52,447 bases of DNA from JBEINZ01 sp040377825 (GTDB lineage Bacteria; Pseudomonadota; Alphaproteobacteria; Rhizobiales; Ancalomicrobiaceae): assembly GCA_040377825.1 (NCBI GenBank), contig JBEINZ010000002.1:1-52447 (forward strand), written 5' to 3'. Shown here piece by piece: positions 17,764 through 25,465 of this stretch. Made by a program: the position numbers and the translations under genes. The notes beneath the pieces were generated by a model. The model saw only the letters and a program-made list of their open reading frames with translations. It did no database searches and was not told the origin of the DNA. Each line of letters opens with the position of its first letter. The stretch's first letter is position 1.

Positions 17764-19428
17764 ATGGTTTCGATGGCACTTCAGCTCGTCGAGCTCGGGA
17801 TATTGAGCCGGGATCAAGTGGCGGAGACGGAGACCGACGCTCCGGTTTCGCTACCCTATCGCAAGCTGCTTGATCTTTCCGGCCTACAGCCCGCCCAGTT
17901 TGCTGACATGGTGGCCGAGATCCATCGCCTGCCGCGGGCCTCGCTCGAGGAGATCCTCCAGGGAGAGTCGCTCGCCGGGGGCTTCTCGCAGGTCTATCTC
18001 GCGCAGGTCGGGCTTTTTCCCTACCGCAACGCGAAGGGCGCGCTTCGGATCGCTGTCGCCGATCCCAATAACGGCGACGCCATTCAGGCCATTTCGCTCT
18101 CGCTGCCGCAGACCGCGGTCGTCGAAGTCGCGGCCTTCGACGAAATCGAGATCGCGCTCGACCGTGGCGCCGACGCGATCGCGGAAGCCACCGAGGAAGA
18201 TCCGGAAACCGTTCGCTCCGCCAGCGGGGAAAATCTTGACGAACTGCGGGACATGGCGAGCGGTGCGCCGGTGGTTCGCGCGGTGGAGGATATCTTCGAT
18301 CGCGCGGTCGGTTTCCGATCAACCGACATCCATATCGAACCGACCCGCCGCGATTTCCAAGTCCGCGTACGCGTCGACGGCGTGCTCCGCCCGATCCCCA
18401 CGCCGCGCGTCCAACACCGCGCCCTCGTTTCCCGCATCAAGATCCTCGCGGGCCTCAACATCGCCGAGCACCGCCTGCCCCAGGATGGGCGCACGCGAAT
18501 TAAGGTGCGTGGGCGCGACTATGACGTGCGCGTTGCGATCATGCCAACGACGACCGGCGAGGCGGTCATTCTCCGCCTCCTCGACCGATCCGGAAAGCTG
18601 GTTGATTTCTCGCAGCTTGGCCTTTCCGGACGAGACGAGATGATCTTGCGCCGGCAGATCGAGATGCCTTATGGCCTCGTAATCGTGACCGGGCCGACCG
18701 GCAGCGGCAAGACAACCACACTGGCTGCCGCCATCTCCGCGCTCAACGACCAAACTCGCAAGATCCTGACCGTGGAAGACCCGGTCGAATACGAAATCCA
18801 AGGCGTTAGCCAGTCGCAGGTTAGGCCCGCGGTCGGCTTGACCTTCGCCTCCGCGTTGCGCGCTTTTCTGCGCCAGGACCCGGATGTGATCATGGTCGGC
18901 GAGGTGCGCGACACCGAAACGGCGAAGATCGCCATCCAGGCTTCGCTGACGGGCCACTTGGTGATGACCACGCTTCATACCAACACCGCGGCAGCCGCCG
19001 TCACGCGGCTGGTCGACATGGGTGTGGAGCCGTTCCTTATTGCCTCGTCGCTGCGCGCGGCGGTTGGGCAACGCCTTGTGCGCGTGCTCTGCCCGGACTG
19101 CCGTCGTCCCGCCACGCTCACGGCGCAAGACTTCGAACGCAACCCGCGCTTCTCGGCGATCGGCCTTGAACCGGGACAGACGATTTACGAACCGGTCGGA
19201 TGCGATCGTTGCGGTGGAACCGGCTATCGCGGGCGACGGGCGATCTTCGAGGTGCTCGAGGTGACGGAAGCGATCCGTCGGCAACTGCTGCAGCACAGCG
19301 ACGACCGCGCGATCGAAGACAAGGCGCGCGAGCAGGGCATGACAACGATGATCGAGGACGGACTCTCGCGCTGCTTGGAGGGCATCACCTCTGTGGACGA
19401 GGTCTTCCGCGTCGCGGCGCTGCGCTGA
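17764..19428 (+). CDS. gspE: Type II secretion ATPase GspE
   Basis: This 554-residue cytoplasmic hexameric ATPase powers pseudopilus assembly. Walker A GPTGSGKT is at 310-317 and the Walker B segment VIMVGEVRD begins near 376. The Asp/His boxes (STDIHIEPTRRDF) precede them. A four-cysteine zinc site is present (C443, C446, C480, C483). The N-terminal domain that binds GspL is present but divergent. ATG 17764 is preferred because GAGGG lies seven bases upstream; the ATG at 17710 would add 18 residues of poor quality. The stop shares one base with the gspF start (TGATG). Confidence 0.95.
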   Translation: MVSMALQLVELGILSRDQVAETETDAPVSLPYRKLLDLSGLQPAQFADMVAEIHRLPRASLEEILQGESLAGGFSQVYLAQVGLFPYRNAKGALRIAVADPNNGDAIQAISLSLPQTAVVEVAAFDEIEIALDRGADAIAEATEEDPETVRSASGENLDELRDMASGAPVVRAVEDIFDRAVGFRSTDIHIEPTRRDFQVRVRVDGVLRPIPTPRVQHRALVSRIKILAGLNIAEHRLPQDGRTRIKVRGRDYDVRVAIMPTTTGEAVILRLLDRSGKLVDFSQLGLSGRDEMILRRQIEMPYGLVIVTGPTGSGKTTTLAAAISALNDQTRKILTVEDPVEYEIQGVSQSQVRPAVGLTFASALRAFLRQDPDVIMVGEVRDTETAKIAIQASLTGHLVMTTLHTNTAAAAVTRLVDMGVEPFLIASSLRAAVGQRLVRVLCPDCRRPATLTAQDFERNPRFSAIGLEPGQTIYEPVGCDRCGGTGYRGRRAIFEVLEVTEAIRRQLLQHSDDRAIEDKAREQGMTTMIEDGLSRCLEGITSVDEVFRVAALR

Positions 19429-20624
19429 TGGCGCGCTACAAGTATACCGCCGTCGCACGGGACGGGCGATCGCTCGGCGGGGAAACCGAAGCCGCCGACG
19501 AGGCCTCGATCGCAGCTGAACTGAGTGCGCGCGGCCTTATCTTGGTCGAGGCACGGAAGATCGCCGCCACCAATGCCGCAAGCCTGTTCGCGCCGCGCAT
19601 TGACGGCCGCGCGGTGACAAATTTCCTCGGCGAATTGGCGCTGATGTTGAAAAGCGGACTCACCATCGATGAGGCCTTGCTTTTGGCCTCGGAGGATATG
19701 CCAGCCGGGCTCGCGCGCACGATCCGAACCGTCCGCTCCGACGTCCTTGGCGGCAGCGGCTTCGTGCAAGCCCTGCAGCGTCACCAGGACGTATTCCCGC
19801 CGGAGGTCGTCGCGATGGCCAAGGTCGCCGATGCGACCGGGCATCTCGATAGGGTCCTGACCGCGGTCGCCGCGCAACGCAACCGAACCCACGCGCTGGC
19901 GGACAAGGTCGCCGCGGCGCTCCGCTATCCGGCCTTCCTTCTTTTGGCCGCAGCCGGTGTGCTTTTGTTTTTCATGCTGCAGGTCGTGCCACAGTTTTCA
20001 GGCCTGATCGGCGAGACAGGCAGCGATCCCGGTTCATTTGTCACGAGAGTGCTAACCGTTTCTAAAACCATGTCGGACAACATGGATCTGCTCGGCGTCG
20101 GCGCGGCGGTCGTGCTCGGCGCGGGGTTCGTGCTGTCGCGGGTCAAGGAAGTCCGGCTCGCCATGCTAAGGGCCGGAACCCGGCTACCGGTGGTGTCGGG
20201 CATCTGGATCCTGCGTCGTACGGCCTTGTTCACGTCGAACCTTGGGAGTCTTTTGGGCCAGGGTGTCCCTTTGGTCGACACATTGAAGGTGCTGGAGAGT
20301 GTCGTTGGAGCCGATGGCGAAGCTGCCGTTGCGGCGATCGGCGACGAGGTTCGGCGGGGCGGTCGACTGAACGAAGCGCTCGCGCGGGCGAAACTCTTGC
20401 CTGACGTTGCAGTACGCATGTTGAAGATCGGCGAGGAAACGGGGGAGTTGGCGGCGGTCGCGACCGAAGCCGGTGCACTTTACGAGAAGAAACTCGGCGA
20501 ACGGCTCGACCGCGTCGGCGCGCTTGTTGGTCCAATTGCCATTTTGACCATCGCGACCGTGATCGGCGGTCTGATGGTGACGATCATGTCAGCGCTGATG
20601 AGCGTGAACCAGCTTGTAATGTGA
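19428..20624 (+). CDS. gspF: Type II secretion inner-membrane platform protein GspF
   Basis: This 398-residue protein begins MARYKYTAVARDGRSLGGE, a standard GspF/PilC start, and contains two GspF repeats. The first has FLGELALMLKSGLTIDEAL and the second FTSNLGSLLGQGVPLVDTL. Three membrane helices are visible: near the ends of each repeat (FLLLAAAGVLLFFMLQVV; a weaker one at DLLGVGAAVVLGAGFVL) and at the C-terminus (GPIAILTIATVIGGLMVTIM). It is translationally coupled to gspE by TGATG and followed by gspG seven bases on. Confidence 0.95.
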   Translation: MARYKYTAVARDGRSLGGETEAADEASIAAELSARGLILVEARKIAATNAASLFAPRIDGRAVTNFLGELALMLKSGLTIDEALLLASEDMPAGLARTIRTVRSDVLGGSGFVQALQRHQDVFPPEVVAMAKVADATGHLDRVLTAVAAQRNRTHALADKVAAALRYPAFLLLAAAGVLLFFMLQVVPQFSGLIGETGSDPGSFVTRVLTVSKTMSDNMDLLGVGAAVVLGAGFVLSRVKEVRLAMLRAGTRLPVVSGIWILRRTALFTSNLGSLLGQGVPLVDTLKVLESVVGADGEAAVAAIGDEVRRGGRLNEALARAKLLPDVAVRMLKIGEETGELAAVATEAGALYEKKLGERLDRVGALVGPIAILTIATVIGGLMVTIMSALMSVNQLVM

Positions 20625-20631
20625 GGCCTTG

Positions 20632-21108
20632 ATGCGAGCGATACGGTACACAACGATCATTCGGGACCTGTCGGGTCGACGTCGTGACGTCGCGACGTCG
20701 TCGGCCGGGTTCACGCTGGTCGAGATGCTCGTGGTTCTTGTCATCATTGGGCTTTTGGTCGGCCTTGTCGGCCCTCGTGTGTTCAATCAGCTTTCCGACG
20801 CCAAGACCAAGACGGCGAAGATTCAGATCGAAAGCTTCACCAACTCGCTCGACCTCTTCTTCCTCGACCAAGGTCGATATCCGTCTACAGCCGAAGGCCT
20901 GGGTGCGCTCGTGACCAAGCCAGCCAATGTCACGGCCTGGAATGGCCCCTACCTCCGTGGCGCCGGCCTGCCGAAGGACCCATGGAATAACGCCTATATC
21001 TACCGCTCGCCCGGTCAGGGACGCCCCTACGAGATCGTATCCCTTGGGTCCGACGGACGAGAGGGAGGCACCGACAGTGCGGCGGACGTCGTCAGCTGGC
21101 AACGATAG
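20632..21108 (+). CDS. gspG: Type II secretion major pseudopilin GspG
   Basis: This 158-residue prepilin has a 26-residue positively charged leader ending in G26, then FTLVEMLVVLVIIGLLVGLVG. Glutamate at mature position 5 is present. The C-terminal half shows GspG features: QGRYPSTAEGLGALV, PKDPWNNAYIYRSPG and a calcium-site-like SLGSDGREGGTDSAADV. ATG 20632 is used because GAGG lies five bases before it; a TTG directly in front is less likely. The end overlaps gspH by 32 bases. Confidence 0.95.
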   Translation: MRAIRYTTIIRDLSGRRRDVATSSAGFTLVEMLVVLVIIGLLVGLVGPRVFNQLSDAKTKTAKIQIESFTNSLDLFFLDQGRYPSTAEGLGALVTKPANVTAWNGPYLRGAGLPKDPWNNAYIYRSPGQGRPYEIVSLGSDGREGGTDSAADVVSWQR

Positions 21109-21574
21109 GCAAACGCCGCGCCGCCAACCGCCGGATGGCGTCGCGGCCGGTTTCGTGTTGATGGAAATCATCCCCGCGCTGATCATCCTAGGGCTTGTGA
21201 TCCTGATCGGCTTCCCGGCCCTTCCGCGCGGCACGACGAACGCGGGGCTTACGGCCGTGATGATCGAAACGGCCACGCTCATGCGCACAGCGCGCACGAC
21301 GGCTCTTGCCTCGGGCCGGCCGGCCGTCACGGTCGTCGATCGCGTTGGCCGGACAATCCGACAGGGCGACCGGATCCTGACACTTCCCGCGGACCTCGAC
21401 CTCGCGGTCCTGGCCGCGGAAACCTGCCAATCCAACGGAGCGACGATTTCCGTCGTCTTCCGTCCCGATGGAACGAGCTGCGGCGCGGTCGTGCGGATTG
21501 CCAAGGGTAATCGGGCATTTCGGGTGCGCGTCAACTGGGCGACGGGGCATGTGTCGATCCTTGAAGGCGGATAG
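21077..21574 (+). CDS. gspH: Type II secretion minor pseudopilin GspH
   Basis: This 165-residue protein starts at GTG 21077 with GAGGGAGG eight bases upstream, inside the end of gspG. After a 25-residue leader the prepilin signal reads G then FVLMEIIPALIILGLVILIGF, with glutamate at position 5. The remainder (ARTTALASGRPAVTVVD ... GAVVRIAKGNRAFRVRVNWATGHVSIL) fits the beta-rich GspH/FimT domain. The family is variable, so H is assigned by order after G and by this domain. Confidence 0.82.
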   Translation: MRRTSSAGNDRQTPRRQPPDGVAAGFVLMEIIPALIILGLVILIGFPALPRGTTNAGLTAVMIETATLMRTARTTALASGRPAVTVVDRVGRTIRQGDRILTLPADLDLAVLAAETCQSNGATISVVFRPDGTSCGAVVRIAKGNRAFRVRVNWATGHVSILEGG

Positions 21575-22040
21575 CGCGCGGCGCGGCAACTTGGAACCGG
21601 CGGGCCACGGGTCGGCGGATCCTCGCGCCGGCTTCATGCTGTTTGAAGTCCTTGTCGCGCTGGTGATCGCGATGTTGTTCATGCTGGCGCTGTCGCGAGC
21701 GCTCGGCGGCGCTTGGGCCGGTGCGCGCGCGCCAAATGAAGTGGTTTCGGCGCTCGCGATCGCACGCACGGTCATCGCCGAAATCCATGACTCGCCCGAC
21801 GCGCCGCAGCCGCAATCCGGCGAAGCCGGTCGTTACTCCTTCGCGCTGGCGATTGAACCGCTGAGCCTGATACAGCTTGGATCGTCGGCGCCGTCGGCGC
21901 CCGTTGAGGTGGCCGAGGCGCCCGATCCGGAGGCGAATGCCAACAAGCCGCAGCCCAAGCTTTATCGCGTGATCGTTGTCGTCCAAACGCCATCCGGCCG
22001 GAGGGTCCGTGTCGAGACCGCCAAGATCACAGCTCGATAG
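21549..22040 (+). CDS. gspI: Type II secretion minor pseudopilin GspI
   Basis: This 163-residue protein has a prepilin signal RAG then FMLFEVLVALVIAMLFMLAL, glutamate at position 5 included. FEVLVALVI is typical of GspI. The start is uncertain: ATG 21549 and TTG 21561 both lie within the end of gspH, and neither has a strong ribosome site, which suggests coupling to gspH translation. The middle contains an Ala/Pro-rich linker. It overlaps gspJ by 32 bases. Confidence 0.82.
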   Translation: MCRSLKADSARRGNLEPAGHGSADPRAGFMLFEVLVALVIAMLFMLALSRALGGAWAGARAPNEVVSALAIARTVIAEIHDSPDAPQPQSGEAGRYSFALAIEPLSLIQLGSSAPSAPVEVAEAPDPEANANKPQPKLYRVIVVVQTPSGRRVRVETAKITAR

Positions 22041-22758
22041 ATGTTTGCAACGCGTATCCGCTCGGGTCCGGCTGCTAACGGAGGGCCAAAACGCGGGCTT
22101 TTCGCTGATCGAAGTCTTGGCGGCGCTGGTCATTACCGGCGGCCTTCTAGCAGCGCTTCTACCTTTCGCCTCGAACGTTTCGACCTATTGGCTGACCGGG
22201 CAGCGGTCGCTGGAGACATCCGATCTTTGGATGAGGCTTTCGGTGCGGCTCAGTGCCGATATCGCCCGTGCCATTCCGCTGCCGGTCGGCACGGTCAAGG
22301 AACCGCGTTTGTTCTGGGCAAGCAACGGTCAGTCGATCCTCTTCGTACGGCCATCGGTTTCCGCCGTAGGGGGCGGCAGGTTGGAGGTGGTGGCCTATAC
22401 GATCGAGAGGGCGGATGACGGCCAAGCGGTGATCCGCCGCTCGATGCCCTATGACCCGGGCGCGCTCGACCGCGCGCCCTCATCGATCGGCAATGCCACC
22501 GCGCTAGCCTCCGGCCCGTTCCAGTTCCAATTCGTGACGATCGGCCGCGAAGGTCAGGCCGTCGACGCTTGGCAAGACCCGCGAGAATTGCCGGCCCGGG
22601 TCGAACTCGCCATCGCAGCCGCCGGAAACCGGCCGGTTCCAGAGGTTCCGATGGGCTTCGCCGTCGCGGCGCGCCGGCCGGGCGGTGAAATCGACAATAC
22701 GGTGGAGGCCCGCGAGGCCGCCCCAAGGACGCCGGCCGCGCCGCTTCAAAGTCGCTGA
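22009..22758 (+). CDS. gspJ: Type II secretion minor pseudopilin GspJ
   Basis: This 249-residue protein has the prepilin signal NAG then FSLIEVLAALVITGGLLAALL, with glutamate at position 5. Its size and the following segment (QRSLETSDLWMRLSVRLSADIARA) fit GspJ, part of the I-J-K tip complex. GTG 22009 lies three bases after GGAGGG, inside the gspI end; TTG 22044 and TTG 21976 are alternatives. It is the last gene of the plus-strand operon; GspK, its partner, is on the opposite strand. Copy D of the repeat follows after 68 bases. Confidence 0.82.
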   Translation: MSRPPRSQLDRCLQRVSARVRLLTEGQNAGFSLIEVLAALVITGGLLAALLPFASNVSTYWLTGQRSLETSDLWMRLSVRLSADIARAIPLPVGTVKEPRLFWASNGQSILFVRPSVSAVGGGRLEVVAYTIERADDGQAVIRRSMPYDPGALDRAPSSIGNATALASGPFQFQFVTIGREGQAVDAWQDPRELPARVELAIAAAGNRPVPEVPMGFAVAARRPGGEIDNTVEAREAAPRTPAAPLQSR

Positions 22759-22826
22759 CCGGTCCTGCGTGGCGTGGCAGCGCTCTAGGTGACGACGCCG
22801 TCGTGGTCTGATAGATCGTCGGGCGA

Positions 22827-22943
22827 GAGCATTTCCCGATCGGATGGGTCTATCCGATCGATAAAGAATTGCGCCATGTTCAGTAACTTGAGCCGGCCCT
22901 TCCGGTTCGAATCGAAGCGTCCATACGATCGGAAAATGCTCTA
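22827..22943 (+). repeat. RIME-like intergenic element, copy D (mosaic)
   Basis: Palindrome 1 is normal at the left (GAGCATTTCC, CGATCGGATG). The palindrome 2 region is diverged, and the right end is CGATCGGAAAATGCTCTAAA, which is the palindrome 1 arm in reverse in place of GGGACAGGCT. The outer ends can therefore pair with each other. It lies between gspJ and dgoK and ends 25 bases before the dgoK start. Confidence 0.85.
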
Positions 22944-22968
22944 AACCGCCCACTTCGAGGTTGGACCG

Positions 22969-23895
22969 ATGTCCGCAGACCACGCCCCCGCGCTCGTCGC
23001 CGTCGATTGGGGAACATCGTCATTCCGCGCGGGCCTACTCGACGCCTCTGGTGACGTTCTCGACCGCGTTGCCGCGCCGGATGGGATCCTTTCGGCGGGC
23101 ACGAAGGGGTTTGCCGGGACCCTCTTTGGCCATATCGGTCACTGGGTGAAACCGACAGCGGCGCGCCCTCCGCTCCCGATCATTCTGTCCGGCATGATCG
23201 GCAGCCGCAACGGCTGGGTCGAGGTGCCGCATGTAGCGACCACGGCCGACCTTGCCACGCTCGGGCGCGGATCGATCGAGCGAACCGAGCGCGGTTCGCG
23301 GCTCGTCTTCATCTCCGGGCTTTCCCATCTCGACGCGGATGGCATTCCCGACATGATGCGCGGCGAGGAAGTCCAGGTCTTCGGCGCGCTCGGGAATGCA
23401 GATGACGCCGAAGTCATCCTGCCCGGCACGCATTCGAAATGGGTCACGGTCTCCGGCGGAACGATCACCGGATTCCGCACCTACATGACGGGCGAGCTCT
23501 TCGCCGCGATCAAGGGCCATACGATTATCGGCCAGCTTGCGGCGGGTGACGCGCATGACGACGCGGCCTTTGGCGAAGGCGTCGCGCGCGGTTTCGCCGA
23601 TCCCGCTCCGACCCACGCGGTCTTCACGGCCCGAACGTTGGCGCTCGCCGGACGTTTGAAGCCCGAAGGCGTTGCGTCCTACCTGTCGGGCGTCTTGATC
23701 GGCGCCGAATTCGCCGGCGGCCTTGCCGCCTCGCGTGGAACCGCAAAACCCCGGCTGGTCATCGGCGACGCCCGGCTTGTCTCGCTCTATCTAAATGCCG
23801 CCGACCGGCTCGAGATCGAACTCGCGGCGGGTCCGGATGATGCCGCTTTCCGGGGGTTGCATGCCCTTGCCCAAACCATGGGGTTGATCCCTTGA
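22969..23895 (+). CDS. dgoK: 2-dehydro-3-deoxygalactonokinase
   Basis: This 308-residue kinase phosphorylates 2-keto-3-deoxygalactonate at C6 in the De Ley-Doudoroff galactose route. Signature segments are VAVDWGTSSFRAGLLD near the N-terminus and LPGTHSKWV with GFRTYMTGELFA in the middle, both standard for DgoK. Length is normal. The start is ATG 22969 and the stop overlaps the aldolase start. It pairs with the 6-phospho aldolase that follows, so the substrate assignment is strong. Confidence 0.95.
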   Translation: MSADHAPALVAVDWGTSSFRAGLLDASGDVLDRVAAPDGILSAGTKGFAGTLFGHIGHWVKPTAARPPLPIILSGMIGSRNGWVEVPHVATTADLATLGRGSIERTERGSRLVFISGLSHLDADGIPDMMRGEEVQVFGALGNADDAEVILPGTHSKWVTVSGGTITGFRTYMTGELFAAIKGHTIIGQLAAGDAHDDAAFGEGVARGFADPAPTHAVFTARTLALAGRLKPEGVASYLSGVLIGAEFAGGLAASRGTAKPRLVIGDARLVSLYLNAADRLEIELAAGPDDAAFRGLHALAQTMGLIP

Positions 23896-24521
23896 CCTTC
23901 GATGCCGCGCTCAAAGCCCTGCCCCTGGTCGCCATCCTTCGCGGCCTTCGTCCCGAGGAGGCCGAGGCGGTCGTCGGGGCCATCGTCGACGCCGGGTTCC
24001 GGCTCGTGGAGGTGCCGCTCAATTCGCCCGATCCGTTGGTCAGCATCGGGCGGCTGCAGCGCCGTTTCGGCGACGTGGCCTTGGTTGGCGCGGGCACGGT
24101 CCTGAACGTCGAACAGGCGAAGGCCGTCGCTGCCACCGGGGCGACACTGTGCATTTCTCCAAACACCGACCAGACGGTCATCCGGGCGGCGAAGGCTGCC
24201 GGCATGATCTCGATCCCGGGGGCCGCCACGCCGAGCGAGGCTTTCGCGGCGCTTGGCGCCGGTGCCGACGCGGTCAAGATGTTTCCCGCCGAGGCCATGC
24301 CGCCTGTTGTCGTCAAGGCTTGGAAGGCGGTCATGCCGCAAGGGACGGTCTTGATGCCGGTTGGCGGCATTTCGCCTGATGCAATGGCGGCGTTCGTTGC
24401 GGCAGGCGCCGGCGGCTTCGGGCTGGGCTCCGCACTTTACAAGCCCGGGCAGGCCGCTTCGGAAGTGGGCTTGGCGGCGCGTGCGTTTGTATCCGCCTGG
24501 CGGTCGCTCGATCGCGCTTGA
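23892..24521 (+). CDS. dgoA: 2-dehydro-3-deoxy-6-phosphogalactonate aldolase
   Basis: This 209-residue class I aldolase splits 2-keto-3-deoxy-6-phosphogalactonate to pyruvate and glyceraldehyde 3-phosphate. The KDPG/KDPGal family features are E40 in VEVPLNSP and the Schiff-base lysine K129 in GADAVKMFPAE. The TTG start at 23892 overlaps the dgoK stop (TTGA), so the two steps are co-translated. The assignment to KDPGal rather than KDPG rests on the dgoK partner. Confidence 0.93.
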   Translation: MTFDAALKALPLVAILRGLRPEEAEAVVGAIVDAGFRLVEVPLNSPDPLVSIGRLQRRFGDVALVGAGTVLNVEQAKAVAATGATLCISPNTDQTVIRAAKAAGMISIPGAATPSEAFAALGAGADAVKMFPAEAMPPVVVKAWKAVMPQGTVLMPVGGISPDAMAAFVAAGAGGFGLGSALYKPGQAASEVGLAARAFVSAWRSLDRA

Positions 24522-24644
24522 AGGAACGCCGTTGCAGCCGTGACGGACGCGGCGCGCCATGCGTTGAACCGAAAACAGGATAGCGGCGAGCAATCGCCAT
24601 CGAGCATCAAATCTACCAACGAATACGGACGGGAGGATACCAAC

Positions 24645-25406
24645 ATGAGCGGCGCGATTTATCCGGATCTGGAAGGCAAGGTGGTCGTGGTGACCGGCGG
24701 CGGTTCGGGCATCGGCGAGGAGATCGTGCGGCAGTTCGCCCGGCAGAAGGCCAAGGTGGCGTTCCTCGATATCGCCGTCGGCCCGTCCGAGAAACTGGTC
24801 GCCGATCTCGCGGCCAAGGGGCAGTCCGTGCATTTCGAGGCCTGCGACCTCACCGACATTACCGCGCTGAAGGCCGCCATCGCGAAGATTCGCGCCGCGC
24901 TCGGCCCGGTCGGGGTCTTGATCAACAACGCGGCCCATGACGAGCGCCATCCCACAGAAACCGTGACCGAGGCCTATTGGGACGATCGCATCGCGGTCAA
25001 TCTGAAGCACCAGTTCTTCGCCGCGCAGGCCGTGTTGGCCGACATGAAGGCCGCCAATTCCGGAGCGATCATCAATTTCGGATCGACCTCATGGATGGTC
25101 GGACAGGGCGGCATGGCCGCCTATACGGCCGCGAAGTCCGCCGTCCTCGGCCTGACCCGGTCGCTCGCGCGCGACTACGGACCCTACAACATCCGCGTCA
25201 ACGCGATCGCGCCGGGCTGGATCATGACCCAGCGCCAGATCGACAAGTGGCTGACGCCGGAAGGCGAGGCCGAGCTCATGAACCGGCAGTGCCTGAAGCG
25301 GAAGCTCTACCCGATCGATATTGCCAAGTTCACCGTGTTCCTTGCTTCCGATGAGGGTTCTGGCTGCACCAATCAGCAATATGTCGTCGATGGTGGCTGG
25401 GTCTGA
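24645..25406 (+). CDS. SDR oxidoreductase, probable aldose 1-dehydrogenase
   Basis: This 253-residue short-chain dehydrogenase has the NAD(P)-binding TGGGSGIG (17-24), NNAA (94-97) and a catalytic S147/Y160/K164 set. It resembles the xylose/galactose 1-dehydrogenases of alphaproteobacteria in several places: NNAAHDERH, YWDDRIAVNLKHQFF, NFGSTSW and the C-terminal CTNQQYVVDGGW. Such enzymes oxidise an aldose to its lactone. ATG 24645 has GGGAGG eight bases upstream. It starts 123 bases after the aldolase gene and precedes the aldehyde dehydrogenase, consistent with the first step of a sugar oxidation pathway. The actual sugar is not evident. Confidence 0.82.
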   Translation: MSGAIYPDLEGKVVVVTGGGSGIGEEIVRQFARQKAKVAFLDIAVGPSEKLVADLAAKGQSVHFEACDLTDITALKAAIAKIRAALGPVGVLINNAAHDERHPTETVTEAYWDDRIAVNLKHQFFAAQAVLADMKAANSGAIINFGSTSWMVGQGGMAAYTAAKSAVLGLTRSLARDYGPYNIRVNAIAPGWIMTQRQIDKWLTPEGEAELMNRQCLKRKLYPIDIAKFTVFLASDEGSGCTNQQYVVDGGWV

Positions 25407-25465
25407 TCCGATCGACACCGACCCACGCTATCAGTCTTGTGTTTTCGCGATCAGGAGCATTTTTC

